Positions 62,023-64,000 of a stretch of DNA of 64,000 nt are shown one piece after another; position 1 is the stretch's first letter; each line of letters begins with the position of its first letter. The stretch covers positions 2,854,001-2,918,000 of the forward strand of contig NZ_CP139420.1 in the NCBI RefSeq assembly GCF_034119845.1. Direction: 5' to 3'. The translations under genes were made by a program, and so were the position numbers. The stretch is from Flavobacterium sp. NG2 (GTDB lineage Bacteria; Bacteroidota; Bacteroidia; Flavobacteriales; Flavobacteriaceae). The notes beneath the pieces are model-generated. The model worked only from the letters and a program-made list of their open reading frames with translations. It was not told the DNA's origin and searched no databases.

Positions 62023-62050
62023 TAAGAATAAAAGTTTATATTTTAAATAT

Positions 62051-62082
62051 AACCTTAAGTTAGTTCTTGGGGTTATTTTTTT
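62051..62082 (+). terminator. Terminator between the Lrp regulator and ppc
   Basis: AACCTTAAG and CTTGGGGTT pair, with two wobble pairs, followed by TTTTTTT. Confidence 0.75.
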
Positions 62083-62115
62083 ATAAAATCCAATCTAAAA
62101 TAACGATAATAATTT

Positions 62116-64000
62116 ATGTATACACTTCCAAAAATTGAGCGTTTTAATCAAAATGTCCTTTCTAAATACAATATTTATAATAGTGTTTTTATAACGTTAC
62201 CTTTTGACTCCATTGATAATACAGGTGTAATGTTGCCTTTATTTACCGATGTTTGTGAAACGGGTTTCAAAAAACAAGAAACACCTAAAGAAATAATGGA
62301 ATTTTTCTCAAAGAAGTACTTACATAGTACTAATGAGAAAGAGCAAATTGATTTAATGTTTCGCTTTATTCAATATATAGAACGTCAAATTGTTTTGTTT
62401 GATGCTATTGAAGATGCTGCTTTTCCAGTAGTTAACAACATGGAAGGTAGAGGGTCTTTGAGAGATATTAAAGAAAAGGCAGATGCTAGAGGAGCTAAAG
62501 AAGAGTTAGTTGCGTTTTTAAAAGACTTCAATGTAAGAACAGTGCTAACAGCACATCCTACACAATTTTACCCTGGTGCCGTTTTAGGTATTATCAATGA
62601 CTTAACAAAAGCAATTAGAGAGAATGACTTACTTAGAATTAAGCAGTTATTGGCTCAGTTGGGTAAAACTCCTTTTATCAAAAACGAAAAGCCAAATCCT
62701 TTCGATGAAGCAGTAAGTTTAATTTGGTACCTAGAAAATGTATTTTATCCTACCTCAAGTGATATGATTCATTATCTTCAAAAGAATGTTTTTCAAGGTG
62801 AAACAGTTGATAATTCGATTATCAAATTAGGTTTCTGGCCAGGAGGTGACCGTGATGGAAATCCATTTGTAACAACTGAAATTACATTAAAAGTAGCTGA
62901 TAGATTGAGGACTTCAATCTTAAAATGTTACTATATGGAAGTAAGACGTCTAAAAAGAAAATTAACGTTCTTTAATGTAGATGTTTTGATAGCTGAATTA
63001 GAAGATAAATTATACCGTTCTGTTTTTTATTCGCAAGGAGATATATTTATTACTCTTGATGAATTGAAATCTCAATTAAACAAAATTAAAAATATCGTAG
63101 TTGAGCAACATGAATCGTTATATCTTGATGAATTAGAGTCATTGATAATCAATGTTAATTTGTTTGGTTTCTACTTTGCTACTTTGGATATTCGTCAAAA
63201 CAGTCGTATTCATGATGCTGTTTTTAGAGATGTTTTTGATTATTATCAAAAAAATGATCCTTCTGTATTTCCTAAAAATTATTATGAATTAACAGAGGCT
63301 GAAAAATTTGATGTATTATCAAATGCAAAAGGAAATCTAAACGGAGCTGACTTTGAAGATGTAATGACTCGTTCTACTATCGAATCAATACAAGCAATAA
63401 AAACTATTCAAGCCAAAAATGGTGAGCAAGGAGCAAATCGTTATATCATTAGTAATAACGAAAGTGCTTTGAATGTAATGGAAACGTTAGCCATGATTCG
63501 TTTAACTGATTGGGAGCAACCTACCGTAGATGTGATTCCGCTTTTTGAATCAGTTGATGATTTGTTGGATTCTCATAATATCATGGAGAAATTGTATACT
63601 AATCCGATGTATGCGGCTCATTTGAAAAACAGAGGTAACATTCAAACAATCATGTTAGGGTTCTCTGATGGTACAAAAGATGGAGGTTATTTGATGGCCA
63701 ACTGGAGTATTTATCAAGCCAAAGAAGCTTTGACTGCTATTTCTAGGAAATATGATGTAGAAGTAATTTTCTTTGATGGTCGTGGTGGACCACCGGCACG
63801 TGGAGGAGGAAAAACGCATAAATTTTACGCTTCTTTAGGTCCAAATATTGAAAACAAAGAAATTCAAATCACAGTACAAGGACAAACTATTAGTTCTAAT
63901 TTTGGAACATTGGATTCTTGTCGTCACAATTTAGAGAACTTATTGAGTGCAGGTGTAACGAATCAGGTATTTAATAAAACGAACAACATTCTTTCTCCTG
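62116..64000 (+). CDS. ppc: Phosphoenolpyruvate carboxylase (partial, C-terminus off the window)
   Basis: PEP carboxylase fixes bicarbonate to PEP to give oxaloacetate, replenishing the TCA cycle. The ATG at 62116 starts 628 visible codons of a protein usually near 860-900 residues. The catalytic His is in VLTAHPTQ, the PEP-binding loop is WPGGDRDGNPFVT, and GFSDGTKDGGYLMANW and FFDGRGGPPARGGG are the C-terminal catalytic loops. The frame is open to the right edge. Confidence 0.95.
   Translation, partial: MYTLPKIERFNQNVLSKYNIYNSVFITLPFDSIDNTGVMLPLFTDVCETGFKKQETPKEIMEFFSKKYLHSTNEKEQIDLMFRFIQYIERQIVLFDAIEDAAFPVVNNMEGRGSLRDIKEKADARGAKEELVAFLKDFNVRTVLTAHPTQFYPGAVLGIINDLTKAIRENDLLRIKQLLAQLGKTPFIKNEKPNPFDEAVSLIWYLENVFYPTSSDMIHYLQKNVFQGETVDNSIIKLGFWPGGDRDGNPFVTTEITLKVADRLRTSILKCYYMEVRRLKRKLTFFNVDVLIAELEDKLYRSVFYSQGDIFITLDELKSQLNKIKNIVVEQHESLYLDELESLIINVNLFGFYFATLDIRQNSRIHDAVFRDVFDYYQKNDPSVFPKNYYELTEAEKFDVLSNAKGNLNGADFEDVMTRSTIESIQAIKTIQAKNGEQGANRYIISNNESALNVMETLAMIRLTDWEQPTVDVIPLFESVDDLLDSHNIMEKLYTNPMYAAHLKNRGNIQTIMLGFSDGTKDGGYLMANWSIYQAKEALTAISRKYDVEVIFFDGRGGPPARGGGKTHKFYASLGPNIENKEIQITVQGQTISSNFGTLDSCRHNLENLLSAGVTNQVFNKTNNILSP

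Overview
The window looks like a chromosomal segment of a Flavobacterium-like member of the Bacteroidetes (family Flavobacteriaceae, inference). Evidence: AT-rich DNA, many -7 boxes of the Bacteroidetes type TAnnTTTG, lipoproteins with Flavobacteriia-style signal peptides, a fused E1 alpha/beta 2-oxoacid dehydrogenase, a DUF3822-rsmD pair, and dispersed intergenic repeats. No tRNA, rRNA operon, CRISPR array or complete insertion sequence was seen. The window opens inside uvrA (C-terminal end missing) and closes inside ppc (C-terminal end missing).

Layout. 1-9.6 kb holds housekeeping genes: uvrA, a CLC chloride channel, an AlkD-type glycosylase, an ACP phosphodiesterase, glmM and a 2-oxoacid dehydrogenase E1. 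9.7-24 kb is rich in envelope proteins: a degenerate M1-peptidase/outer-membrane fusion, an OmpA lipoprotein, a GT2 glycosyltransferase, holA, a PhoX-like lipoprotein paired with a di-haem peroxidase, ettA, and a DM13 lipoprotein with an outer-membrane protein. 24-36 kb has pheT, two hydrolases, small conserved proteins, a CHASE-PAS histidine kinase with its response regulator, and a VWA/MoxR-type AAA pair. 37.4-46.1 kb is a type I restriction-modification island: hsdR, a RhuM-Fic fusion, a GIY-YIG nuclease, hsdM, hsdS and a small unknown gene. 46.7-64 kb returns to core functions: mnmE, two universal stress proteins, CDGSH, MsrBA and thioredoxin-like proteins, rnpB, panE, rsmD, a RecD-like helicase, a YoeB toxin-antitoxin pair, kdsB, an XRE repressor with clear operators, an M14 peptidase, an Lrp regulator and ppc.

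The most unusual content is between and around genes. First, four copies of a structured element (about 128-145 bp) share an identical apical hairpin: a bulged G, a GAGC/GCTC helix and an 11-nt loop TTC-N5-GTC. The flanking helices change sequence but stay paired, as expected for a folded RNA or a hairpin-recognised mobile repeat. Second, the restriction island carries seven copies of a palindromic 25-31 bp repeat (core ATTGC...GCAAT). Two of them, in inverted orientation, tightly bracket the GIY-YIG gene. One sits between exact 20-bp direct repeats at the hsdM/hsdS junction, looking like an insertion footprint. Two are translated as part of the HsdS C-terminus. Together these suggest a minimal mobile unit made of a GIY-YIG nuclease and its repeat, which is inference.
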